Assembly: GCA_006937955.1 (NCBI GenBank) | Contig: SSNP01000044.1 | Span: 1,962,291 to 2,026,290, forward strand | DNA length: 64,000 nucleotides | From: Pachypanchax playfairii | Taxonomy: Eukaryota; Chordata; Actinopteri; Cyprinodontiformes; Aplocheilidae | Reading direction: 5' to 3' | Shown: piece after piece, positions 11,341-21,978 of the stretch | Position numbering within the stretch: position 1 is the stretch's first letter | Layout of the letters: each line of letters begins with the position of its first letter | The notes under the pieces: generated by a model | What the model was told of the DNA's origin: nothing | Database searches by the model: none | What the model saw: only the letters and a program-made list of their open reading frames with translations | Made by a program: the position numbers and the translations under genes

Positions 11341-14300
11341 TTAGTGGGCTTTGCCATTGCCATTCATGTGGTTGATGTTTGATTTTGGGACCTCAGTGCT
11401 GTAGAGGCAATCCAGAAAACCTCGGGAGATCTCAGTCACCAGGGATCTGTCTGGGATCGACTGAGCCATGCCATAGATTGCTCCCTAAAAGAAGAAGAAA
11501 ATAAGTTTACGTGTGCAGAGTGAAATCGGCATTGAAAGGAATCTTCTTCTACAGTTTGTGGAGTTCTCTAAAGGAAACAGCTGGTTTAAAATTTTACTGT
11601 CATTGTTAGAACTGATCCTTCTGCAATGCAAAAGCTCAGACAGGAAATGCACATTAGATATAAGTAATTAAGCAGAGGCTTGGCCATGCAGCTGTGACAA
11701 AGTTACAGAGAAAAATAAACAGTCGTGAGAGTCTGAAGTCACAGAGTTTTAAAAATCAGAATAAAAAAGGACTACTTGATAAAGAAAATATGTCAGGAAA
11801 ATAGAAACTGTTTCTACACTTCATGGCTGGGGTGACTGGAATAACTAGCTTGTTTAGCTTTACAAGTTTTATTAAAAAGAAGAGACAGGTCTGAGTGGAA
11901 GATCGTGTCTCGTTTATGATCACAAGAGAAAGTCAGTCAGTCATGTTCTGTAACCGCTTGTTCCTGTTCAGGGTTACGGGGAGCTGGTGTCTTCATCAGT
12001 CATTGGCTGAGAGCGGGGCTACAGCCCATCACAGGGCCACATTTAGGCAAACAGTCACTCACACTGAGGGCCAATTTAGAGTGTTCAATTAACCTCATGC
12101 ATGTTTTTAGTCTGTGAAGCCAGAGCCCTCAGAGAAAACACACACGTGCACGGTGAGAGCATGCAAACTCCATGCAGAAAGGTCCTGATTGGTTTTTGAA
12201 CCTTCTTTCTGCAAGATAACAGCGCTATCAGCTGCACCACCGTGCAGCCCTAGAAGAGAAAGTGTTTATCAGATGCGCTTGTTGGGCAATTTATCGGTGA
12301 GGAGGGCAGTTTGACTAGATGTGATCCGACACACATTCTGCAGCAGCATCAAATCTTAAGTTTTCCACAACAAAACATGTATTGCATTCCAAAAATGCTG
12401 ACAAAATAGCATCTGACATATTTCATCTCCTCAGCAAACAAAGTGAGAAAAAACAAACTCATTTCCACACTTCTAACTTTTTAGTACTCATCGGTTTTAG
12501 GTAGGATGAAAGAAAAACTTCCTCTAAAAACTAAATCTCCTTAATAGTAAATAACACCATCTCTGTTCCCCCTTTGATCACACATTTATAAAACAAAATG
12601 GTTCATTCTGATATTAGAACTGTTCTTTACACTAGTACATTTATATCACCTACAAAAATTGGCACGGGTTTCTGTGTCCGCCAAAACACTTTGACTCCTG
12701 AAGGAGAATCAATAAAGCACTTGCCTAATCTCAAGTGTGACATCATGAAGTTTGCAGACTGCCCTGCAATGTTACAGTAGGACTGCTGTACATCAAATGA
12801 CCAGCAGATGTCAGTAACCCCCAATAAACTAAAAAAATGAGGACTGGTTAGCTTTTTGTTGAAGAACTTGCCAGGAAGCTTCACCCTTTTATAGACTGAC
12901 CAGTAGGTTTGTAATTTGACTTTCTAATGACTTATTAACACGTGGTTCTGCCCTTCTGTGTCCACCCTGACTCGGATGGAAGACACAGTAGAGACAAAAC
13001 ATTAATCTGAAAAGATAAAAATCATTAAGTTCCAACCATGGTCTCTAATTTTGATTGCTTGTATTTTTACATGTTTTGTGTTGTAAGAATTGGAGATATT
13101 CCCTAAAAATCCTGGACTAAAGCCCCAGAGTAGAATCCCTAATGAGAAAACATTGAATTGTTCCAGGTCTGTTGAGTTTATCTTACATTTAAAACAACAC
13201 ACACACAAAAGAAGAAAACAATGGTGTCTTGTTAAAAAATGTTGCTCATAAACTCATGTGCAGACACAGACAAATCCAACTCACCATTCCTGTTGTTTTC
13301 TCTTTGGGATTCTTCATGATGATGGCAACCTGCTCTTTGACATCCCGAATAAAGCAATCGGCAACTCCTGGCTGAGTGTGCAAAACCGTGCAACAAATGT
13401 GGATGCTGTGAAAGAAGATTTCATGCAGTTGTGAGATCTTGTCACAACTTCAAATCAATATAATGGTTTTATTGTTTTCACCTTGATGGGAACTGCAGTG
13501 TGTTCAGATTCCAGCCCTTTGATGTAAGTGCATTTGAAAGACGGAAAATATCAAACACATCTGAGCCAATCGCCACCACCGATACCTCCGGGTCCCCAAA
13601 CACAAACACTCCGTTGATCTTCCGAATTCTGCCCAAGAAAAAATATGAATTAGTGATGGATGAGGCTCCTGGAGTGTAATAAACATTTAGTACTAATAAC
13701 TCGTGCATTACCCTGTCTTGATCTTGCGTGCAGTGCTAATGATCTTCCTGGTTGAATCAACATATCCATTCTCTCCCATGTGCATCATAGTTGCCCAGCA
13801 GGCTGCAATGATCCCTCCTGGCCTGGAGCCTGCTATGGAGGGTGAGGCATAGATTCCCCCCTGCCAGTCTGGAGCTACAAAGTACTGGTACTGACGGTAC
13901 TTTATATCACTGTAGAGGATCACAGAGGATCCTTTGGGGGCATAACCATACTGGAGAGAAACACAATGCACATAAATTACAGTAATAAAACATAAAGCTA
14001 GAAAAAAAAAGTAACATTATTTCATGTGTTTTGTATTATGAGCAATGCATCTTCCCAGAGTTAAATTTAATGTATTTTACTTAGAGGTACCTTGATCTCA
14101 GGGTATTAAACAGCCACTTTTTACCTTGTGGGTATCTGCAGAAATGCTAGTTACACCTTTTACTCTGAAGTCAAATGGAGCAAGTGAGTAACCAGCCTTG
14201 GACATGAAGACGATGAGGAAACCACCCAGACAGGCATCCACATGCAGTGGGATGTTGTAGCGTACAGCCAGCTGCAACATAATCAGACAAAGTGTCAGAG

Positions 14301-17300
14301 ACGTCTGGTTTTTGTTTGGACCAGCAATCCTTTGTTAAAGTTTTTAACAACCTCTATTTAGTTTTTTTGCTTTCAGGCTTTGTTCATTTGTTGAAGGTGT
14401 TTTTTAGACCTGACACGTCCTCCTATTGTTGCCTTTTTTAAGCACATAATACACAAAACTGCTTCAGCAACAATAAGGAACTGATTGAAAATAAGTAAAA
14501 ATAAACAGCTGTGATGGCTAAAGAAGAACTTTTAATCTCCTTCAAAAATCACGGTGAAGACTTTCTCATATTTTAAGTGACTGAAAAAAAAAAAAAAAAA
14601 AAAGAAAGCAATGGGGGATGTTTTGCTTCTAACCTTGGCTACTTCCTCCACAGGATCCATGATTCCATGGGGAAACTGAGGTGCTGAGCAGACAAGCATC
14701 ACTGTGTTCTTGCTGATGGCTCTCTTCATGGCCTTGGAACAAGAAAAGAAATTTAGGAATAAACACGCAAAAACAAAAGGTCAAGAACACACCATCTATA
14801 CACGCTGTGTTCTCACCTTCACATCTACTTTCATGGTCTTCTTGTCGAGAGGAATGTGAATAAGCTTCATCCCAAAATAATGTGCTGCTTTATCAAAAGC
14901 TGCGTGGACACTTATGGGTGCAAGACTGGAGATATGGGAACAAAACCAAAAACTGTTTGATCTTTTTCTGAAAAACAAAATCAAGAGCAAAGACTGACAA
15001 AGAGCCAAAGTTCATCTTACATTTCAGGGTTCTTGACACCGTTTTCATAGGCCATGTCTCTGTATGCCTTGCAAGCCATCAGGATGCTTTCGGTTCCTCC
15101 TGAAGTTACCTGGGAAAGATCAAAGTTGAGGCATATCAAATTAATCCAGCTGTTTCTCCTACCTGAGGCGTATACGGTGTGGGGACTCACTCACAGTGCC
15201 ACAGGAGTTAGGTCCACCGTGGAAAAGTGTGCAAGACATTTTAACAACTTCAGCTTCCATCTTCCTCACACCAGGAAATATGTCTGGGTGAAGAGGGTTG
15301 CTCCAGGCAAAATCTCCATATACCTTCAAAGCAACAATTAAAGAGCAAATCAAGTTTTCTGAAAACTACAAATAATAACTAGAAATAGACTGAAAGAACA
15401 TCTGAAAAAAAAAAAGTTTCCCAGCTCAATGTTAATGATTTGAACCAGAGGTCCAGAAACTGAAACATGGATACATACCTTCACCAGGAGTTTGGTGAGT
15501 GATTCATCTCCCCAGTAAACTGCCCCAGAAACACAGCCTTTCTCCCACTTCACCTCATCTGCACAGACACATTGTGTTTTCAGAAAAAAACTTTATTCAT
15601 TCTCAATTTGGGAAAAAAAATACATAGAATACAGAAAAAGTTTTTGTATTTTGTTTATACTAGAGAGAAAACATCTTTAAAAAGTCCTAAAACTGGACTG
15701 GGCATCAATAATCACTTACTTAGGGTCTGATACTCTTTGATTTTGTCCAACACTTGACTCTGAGAGAGACCTTTAGAAGGTAATGCTTTTGTGTAGCTCA
15801 TTCCCTCCTTCAGTGTAAACAGACTGTGAGACATGTCATCCAAAGCCTTGTTCAGCTGCCTCTGGATCTGATGTAAAAGCATAGTATCAACAGTTCACAC
15901 AATGAAGTCAACAGCAACATACCCCATCTGGATGGTGAATAAATCTTAACTAACTGCAACTGAGTGACCTATAGTAACCATGTTATCATGAGCACATGAT
16001 ATAAAGTGTGCCAAAGGTCCAACACCCCACCCCTCCACCCCCCACCACCACCACTAGCTGGATGAGCAGACATTCAAGAGTGACTCATAAGAGTCTCTCA
16101 CTTCAGTCAGCACACTTTTACTGAACAAAGAAGGAACAATTTTACCACAAATACGTACTGTGACACCAATAAAGGGGATTTTTCTGATGAGACGAAAGCA
16201 TCGCTTCTTGATTCTAGACATGAGACCTATTGACCAATAAAGCAAGCTATCAGTTTTGGTAAAATACAGGAGAACATTCATCATCATCATCCTCATCATC
16301 AACAAAAAGTTAAACAGCTGACTGTGACTAATAATCACATGTTAAATATTAAATGTGCCATTAAAAGACATTTTATTCTGACAACAGAAAGTTTAAAATG
16401 TTAGTTCACTCCAACGAGCCTCATTATGATGTTCACTCTCTAAAAGTAAAAATAACATTAGTGATGATGTCAGAGTGACAGCAGCCAATAGAAAACATCC
16501 TGTGTCAAACAACCAGGAGACACAGGTAAGTGTTTTATCAAACTACTGAGGGTTTTCTGACCCACCCTAAAGTAGATAATCATGCACTAAAACTTATGTA
16601 ACAATAAAAATGTCACAGAAAACTACAAACTAGCAGCCAAATTCTGCTAAAAAAAAAGAGAACTGTATTAAAAAGCTATCTGAAGAAGAAGACTGATTAA
16701 AACCAGCATGATCACGTTGTACTCATGAATCATGTGTGAAAAATTACTTTCTTGTTGGAACAAGAGGCTCTTGATCCAGATAGCTCCCAGTGTGGTGAGG
16801 ACTGACATCCCGATGATTTGCCACGGCTCCAGGTCGGCACAGTATGCGTTGACCTTCCACCGGCCTTCGTTCAGGTACAGCAGCACCATCTCCTTATATA
16901 CCTCCAAGGCACTCTGCACAAAAATGTATGGATTTAGTATAATTCTGCCACAACAAAGATCCAAAAATGACTTCTGTTGAACATTTATGACTTGTAGTCA
17001 AGTTTATCACGGAATCCCTGGAACACTAAACTCTCCTCACAAGCCAGACTGGACACAACACAACCAGTCAGCAGTGACAGTGTGCCGCAATCAGTCAGGA
17101 TCAGACAGGAAGTTAAGCTTGTAAACAGACTAAGCTATAAATAATACCATGTGTAAGTGTTTAAAGAGTTGTTTGTTATGATTTTGAGTGTGAATAAAGC
17201 AGTTTTCTCATCCTGAGAAGAAGCTCACGAAACGCCAACAAATTCAACGACCTTAGAGCAGCAAAATTCTCCATTATCTGTCCTGAGCAGGGTTTTTACA

Positions 17301-18528
17301 ACATAATATCAGGCAGTTTGATAGTGAAGACACTCCACCTCCACCACAATCAGTCAGAGAAAGTTTAAGGTCCAAAAACAGAGTATCTAAAGTCCTCACT
17401 ATCTGTGTTGTCTGGAATAAACATCACACAAGACGGCAATGAGGCTGATCCCCCCCCCCCCCCCCCCCCCCCCCCCNNNNNNNNNNCCCCCCCCCCCCCC
17501 CCTCTTCCCAGAGAACCTTAAATGTCGTGATGAATCAGCTGCCCAAGCAACAGCCTGTTTGTCTGGATAACATGTTCTTATTCAGGTTTGGCAGGATCCG
17601 CTACATACTAACTGCACACAATAAGCCTCAAACAAAACATGAGCTGACATCAGTTTTACTTTTTGTCACACCTGTTATAAAGATAAGATTCAAATACTGT
17701 TATCTGACATGATATAAAGTTGTTCCAAAGGCGTGAGGTTGTTTGAACGAACACGTTTTCATTTTCATCCTGGTTGAAACCCTTCACATCATCCTGTCTC
17801 AGGAAAACTGAAATCAAGTTACTAACAAAGGTTTTCAGAGCTGTATCATCTTCCCTCACCCGCCTCCTCCAACATTCAGACCTTTTGTTATCCAACAGGA
17901 GCTCATGTTCTCATGGAGGTATGAGGTAGCTGCTTTTTGGGATTCACCAGATGATCTTTACAAACATGTCTACATGTTTTTAGAGATTGTTCAGACTAAA
18001 AGAATTACAAAACAAATTCTTGTGCTTTTTATCCTCAGATTGATCTGTGGGATTCCAGACTCTACACTTTGCTCCCACAGCTGATATTATCTTTTATTTT
18101 TTGGGGCTTTATTTTGTTGTAACCAAATAAAAGTAGTTGTTTTCAAGTATGGAAACTCTCCCAAACCCGAACAGCTGCACCAAAAACAATCACACATTGT
18201 TTAAACTTCCGATAAGTTGCCGTTGAACAGGATCTCTAAAATTACCCATAAAAAATGAATACAAATCCAAAGTTAGTTTTACCACAGCGAAGAAAAAAAT
18301 ATTTAATCACCAAAAATGAGATTTTAACAAATAAAAACAGCTGCTGTTCTTTTCTATAATGACAGAAGAACATGAAAGGTTTGATATTTCTGTGGCAAGT
18401 CAACTGTTTCGGGTTATTATCTCACTTCATATAAACAACCATCGACTCTTTAAGTATCTACAAGCAGCAGTGTCACTGTTCTCTAAATTAAAGCAGAGTT
18501 GTGAGGCAACACTTACCCAGTAATCCAT
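11341..18528 (-). CDS. sgpl1: sgpl1, sphingosine-1-phosphate lyase
   Basis: There are fourteen coding exons on the minus strand: 18528-18517, 16913-16748, 16226-16159, 15867-15720, 15558-15479, 15323-15195, 15109-15021, 14925-14817, 14732-14634, 14271-14125, 13950-13712, 13628-13482, 13405-13285 and 11484-11341. They total 1698 nt, 565 aa plus stop, against 568 aa recalled for human. All junctions are GT-AG and the phases agree. Exon 2 encodes a lumenal N-terminus and one membrane helix (MSVLTTLGAIWIKSLLF). The PLP fold follows, with VTSGGTES (phosphate binding), HVDACLGGF and SADTHK, whose last lysine forms the Schiff base at the exon 10 edge and is followed by YGYAPKGSS. The ER enzyme cleaves sphingosine-1-phosphate to hexadecenal and phosphoethanolamine, the exit step of sphingolipid breakdown. 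The gene looks intact; one intron contains an assembly gap. Confidence 0.97.
11900..12250. repeat. Interspersed fish repeat in the last sgpl1 intron
   Basis: The core CAGGGTTACGGGGAGCTGG at about 11970-11990 recurs in related form near 19320 and 41848 in this window. The copy ends near 12250 with CACCACCGTGCAGCCC. It looks like a non-coding interspersed element; I cannot name the family with certainty. Confidence 0.55.
17450..17502. other. Poly-C run with a 10-N assembly gap
   Basis: Cytosines run from 17450 to 17476, then ten N (17477-17486), then cytosines to 17502. The N block marks an unresolved join, so the true length of the homopolymer, and whether sequence is missing, are unknown. 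It is inside the sgpl1 intron between coding exons 1 and 2, so the reading frame is unaffected. Confidence 0.98.
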
Positions 18529-18780
18529 TTTCTCCGCAGTAAGCTACAGGTTTCTCTTTGTTTTCTCTGTAAATTCCCCTCCGGCAGCCTGCTTCCAGGT
18601 CTCGGTCACGTCTACATGCTACTAACAAAGCCAGAAACTAGTTATGGGACAGGAACGCTTATAGCCAAGCTGAAAACCGTGTGCCGAGCAGGAAGAACAA
18701 AATCAGAACAGAGGCACACTTCCTGCTCCCAGAAGTCACGTGATCTGTGACGACGGAAGCCCCGTACTCATCTGCTTTAC
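18529..18780 (-). promoter_or_regulatory. sgpl1: sgpl1 5' UTR and promoter with CACGTG E-box
   Basis: This sequence lies immediately upstream of the sgpl1 start codon. GTCACGTGAT at 18735-18744 is an E-box of the USF/TFE type that also fits most of the lysosomal CLEAR consensus, and CGGAAG at 18754-18759 is an ETS-type core. Their closeness to the first exon fits a TATA-less housekeeping promoter. Function is inferred from the motifs only. Confidence 0.45.
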
Positions 18781-18909
18781 TCAGCTGCATTTATTTATCT
18801 GCTAGATTGATTATTTCATTCAAATGTTTTTATTTGTTACGCAAATGAAATAATAAGAAATAAAATAAATTGAAGAAGCTGAAATTAATACGGTATAAGA
18901 TGTGACCTG

Positions 18910-19420
18910 TTGTGTGGGTGAAACTCATTAAATTAGACCATCAGTGGTCTCAAACTCCAGTCCTGGAGGGCTGCTAACCTGCAGGTTTAAGATGTTCTTC
19001 TGCTTCAACACACCTGGTTTGGATAAGCAGGTCATTAACAGGGGGCTGCACGATGAAGCAGTTGGTAGCTGTTGCCTTGCAGTGAGAAGGTCCTGGGTTT
19101 GAATCCAGGCCAGGGCCTTTCTGGATGGAGTTTGCATGTTCTCCCTGTGCATGCGTGGGTTTCTCCGGGCACTCTGGTTTCCTCCCAAAACTGGCCATAA
19201 GTTAATTGGTAACTCTAGATTGTCTCTACATGTGAGTGCTGTCCGTCTATGTGACCCTGAAGTTCTGCAGAGGCATGTTAATGATCATCATCCATTTTCT
19301 AAATCCGCTTTTTCCTGTTCAGGGTCGTGGGGAGTTGGTGTCTATCTCCAGCAGTCATTGGGCGGGGGATACCTGGACAGGTTGGCAGTCCATTGTTGAC
19401 ATGATGAGGAAGTAATTCAA
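18910..19420. repeat. Cluster of interspersed repeats
   Basis: From about 19040 to 19230 there is a well-known type of fish repeat with a tRNA-like box (GGGTTTGAATCCAGGCCAGG) followed by GTTTGCATGTTCTCCCTGTG. From about 19288 to 19395 there is another copy of the GGGGAG-TGGTGTCTATCTCC repeat seen near 11970 and 41850. The small open frames across them are not genes. Confidence 0.6.
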
Positions 19421-19479
19421 TCAGGTGGGCTGGAACTGAAAAACATCTAAAACATGAAGGTTAGTGGTCCTTGAGACTC

Positions 19480-20110
19480 CTGGAAACGATAATTCATCTA
19501 TCCAACATCTTCTTCCACTTATCCACTGTTGGGTCAACAGGTTCAGGATGGAAACCCAAAATGACACTCTACACCTTCTCCTGGGGATCCCAAGATGTTC
19601 CCAGATATATCCCATGTTCCAGAGAGGATCGATATCCCCTACAGTGAAATCTGGGTCTGCCTGGGGTCTCTTCCCAGTGGGATGGGCCTGGACTGGAAAA
19701 CCTTCAAAGGGAAGTGACCAGGAGGCATCCTAACCAGATGCCTAAACCACCTCAGCTGACTCCTTTCAATGTGAAGGAGCAGCAGCTCGACTTCCCTCTG
19801 GATGATGGAGCTCCTTTAAGGCTGATCCCGGCCACCCTAAGGAAGAAGCTCATTTCAGATCATTCATCCTGCTGAACGGCCACCTGAACATGGTCGAGGA
19901 GTTTGAGCACCACCATGACCACTGGTAGGGTCTCCCATGACGACAAACTGGCCACAAGTTAGAGGACTTGATGAGAACAGGCAGAAAAGGGAGACTGGGG
20001 CACCCCAGGCACAGGCCTACTGAAAGGCTAAAGGAAGCCACCTCCGTGGACACGTGTGGAGGAAAATCAAGGTCAGGTGCATATGCTGGCTGGCAGGCGA
20101 AGGCAGGTGC
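19480..20110 (+). mobile_element. LINE-like relic
   Basis: The segment contains phrases characteristic of degenerate fish LINE copies, for example AGGAGGCATCCTAACCAGATGC, here quoted only in part, CACCTCAGCTGACTCC and TGAAGGAGCAGCAGCTCGAC. The same family appears at 58390-60000. No continuous coding frame survives. Confidence 0.5.
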
Positions 20111-21415
20111 CTAGTTGTGCAAATCCCCATTAGCTTAAACTTTTTTTTAAATTAAAGTGATTATTTCATTTTTCATCTTGTATTATTTAATTCAGCATTT
20201 AAATACATTTTTTCCCCTATCAAAGTATTTCATTGAGAAAACTTGTGTCATTTTAGATTAACATGTGCAGGGAAGCACAAAATGCCACTGAGGTTTGATG
20301 ATATATGTGTGTCACAAACACACCACATCTATAACCTATGGGATAAACCCTAAAACCATTTCACTGATTAGCAGCACATTTTATTAAAAGCAAGGTAAAG
20401 TGTATGAAGACATACAAAATATCTTAATAGAATGAAACAGGTTAATTCTTTATGCTTTTTCTTAATTTGTGTATAGTTGAAGTCAGTTGTTTATTTGCAC
20501 ATGCACATGGAAAAAAAGAAAAAGTAAACACTCAATGGCAACTAACACATTTGATCTTATTCCTGCTTTACACATTTTCATCAGGAGGAGGCACTACTGA
20601 GTATTCAAAACCTTTAAAACATTTTCCAACCCAACTGGCTGAAAGTTTCACTCCTTCCAGAAGCTTCAGCTGGTCAGGACTTGCAGAAACAAGCTGATTA
20701 TTGAAGTGGCTTCAAGTTTGAGACGGGTTCTCTGCACATCTAGATCTGATAATAATGTATCTGGATCCAAATCTACAAAAACCTGCTGGTTTTGCTGCTC
20801 TGTGTGAGCTGTCTCCACATCAGATGTTACAAACATGAGTGTTACACCTTATTTAGTTTGTTTTCTTTTTGCTTTTTTCCCCCACCTAAATATAACCTGA
20901 GTAGAGACAAACTGCAGTTTTTAAATGCTTATTCCACTTGATGGGAACTGCAGTGTGTTCAAGAGGAAAAAGTAATTTTCATTTAAAAAGTACTTTTCTC
21001 ATTTGAAAACTACCTTTTTTATTTATTTGTAATGTTTTTGATACTAAATTGTGTTTGATAATTTGAAATAGAGGGACAAAAATTAAATAACAGAAAAAAT
21101 CTGTTAGCAGTAAATATATTTTCACAGCACGGTACATACAGAGTTCTTTTAAAAAAAGATGATACCAAAGTAACTTTGTCCCCTTTCTAGCTTCGGTGTT
21201 TACAACTTATATATTTTCGAGGTTATTCTGCTGTAACAAAGAGGATGGACTGAAAGCAGCCCTTTTTACTGATACAGTAATAAGATATCCTGCAGAACTC
21301 AAACACAAATTACACATTTTATGTTAAAAATGTTCTCTTTTATCCCAATACTCTAAGTGTGACGATAAAGTGACTGGGTTTAAATCAAAAAGCCACAAAT
21401 GGAACAAACTTACTG
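20110..21415. other. Intergenic AT-rich sequence
   Basis: No gene is evident. It contains a 25-bp exact copy (20937-20961) of the end of sgpl1 coding exon 12 (13482-13506), flanked by unrelated sequence. Otherwise I see nothing definite. Confidence 0.5.
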
Positions 21416-21420
21416 CATTT

Positions 21421-21480
21421 CAGAATCAGAATCAAGTTTATTTGGCCAAGTGTACAACACACTAGGAATTTGATTCCGGA
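21421..21480. repeat. Fragment of a common fish interspersed repeat
   Basis: The phrase CAGAATCAGAATCAAGTTTA followed by TTTGGCCAAGTGTACAACACAC and a GGAATTTG block is a recurrent transposon-derived segment in fish genomes. Only a fragment is present here, and I recognise it by memory rather than by search. Confidence 0.45.
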
Positions 21481-21519
21481 TCACTTTTTCTCTTGAGACA
21501 GACATTTGCAAAGATAAAC

Positions 21520-21956
21520 AGACATAAATCCCATTTTAAACAGTAAATAATGCTTTACTGTAAAGTCAAATAGACTATTTTGAATTTTTACAGTATTTTA
21601 CTAGATTCTGCCATTCCCAACCATACACAGTATGTTCCTACAAATTTAAAGTAATTAGGCTGAATTTTTACATTACTTATTACTGTTACTGTGATTTTAT
21701 ACAACACACAAAACATTCACAGTACTCTAAATTCTCTCTTTGTGTTTTACGGTATTGATGATATTACTGGCTCTTAAGACAGTATAAATTGTCTACTGTG
21801 AATTTATACAGTAGTCTGTTTTATACTGTGACCTCCACATTAATTTCTTTATTACTGAGAATTATACAGTATTTTACTTTAAAAATATAAACAGTAAGGT
21901 ACTTTGCAGAAATACAGTAAGTTACTGTGTATTTCACAGCCATTTTTCACAGTGCA
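21520..21956. mobile_element. MITE-like element rich in CAGTA/TACTG blocks
   Basis: Inverted TACTGT/ACAGTA motifs are scattered through the segment (GCTTTACTGTAAAG near 21551, TTACAGTATTTTAC near 21589, ATACAGTATTTTAC near 21865), and it ends TTTTTCACAGTG just before the minisatellite. This is the pattern of a non-autonomous fish DNA element. Exact ends and target duplication were not resolved. Confidence 0.4.
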
Positions 21957-21978
21957 GTTAGTACCAGTAAGACCAGCA

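Noticed and set aside
16021..16060. CACC-rich tract as a regulatory element
   Set aside because: Simple low-complexity sequence inside an sgpl1 intron with nothing to indicate function.
19136..20053. Several 65-90 codon open frames on both strands
   Set aside because: They fall on interspersed repeats and LINE-like relic sequence, and none resembles a host protein.
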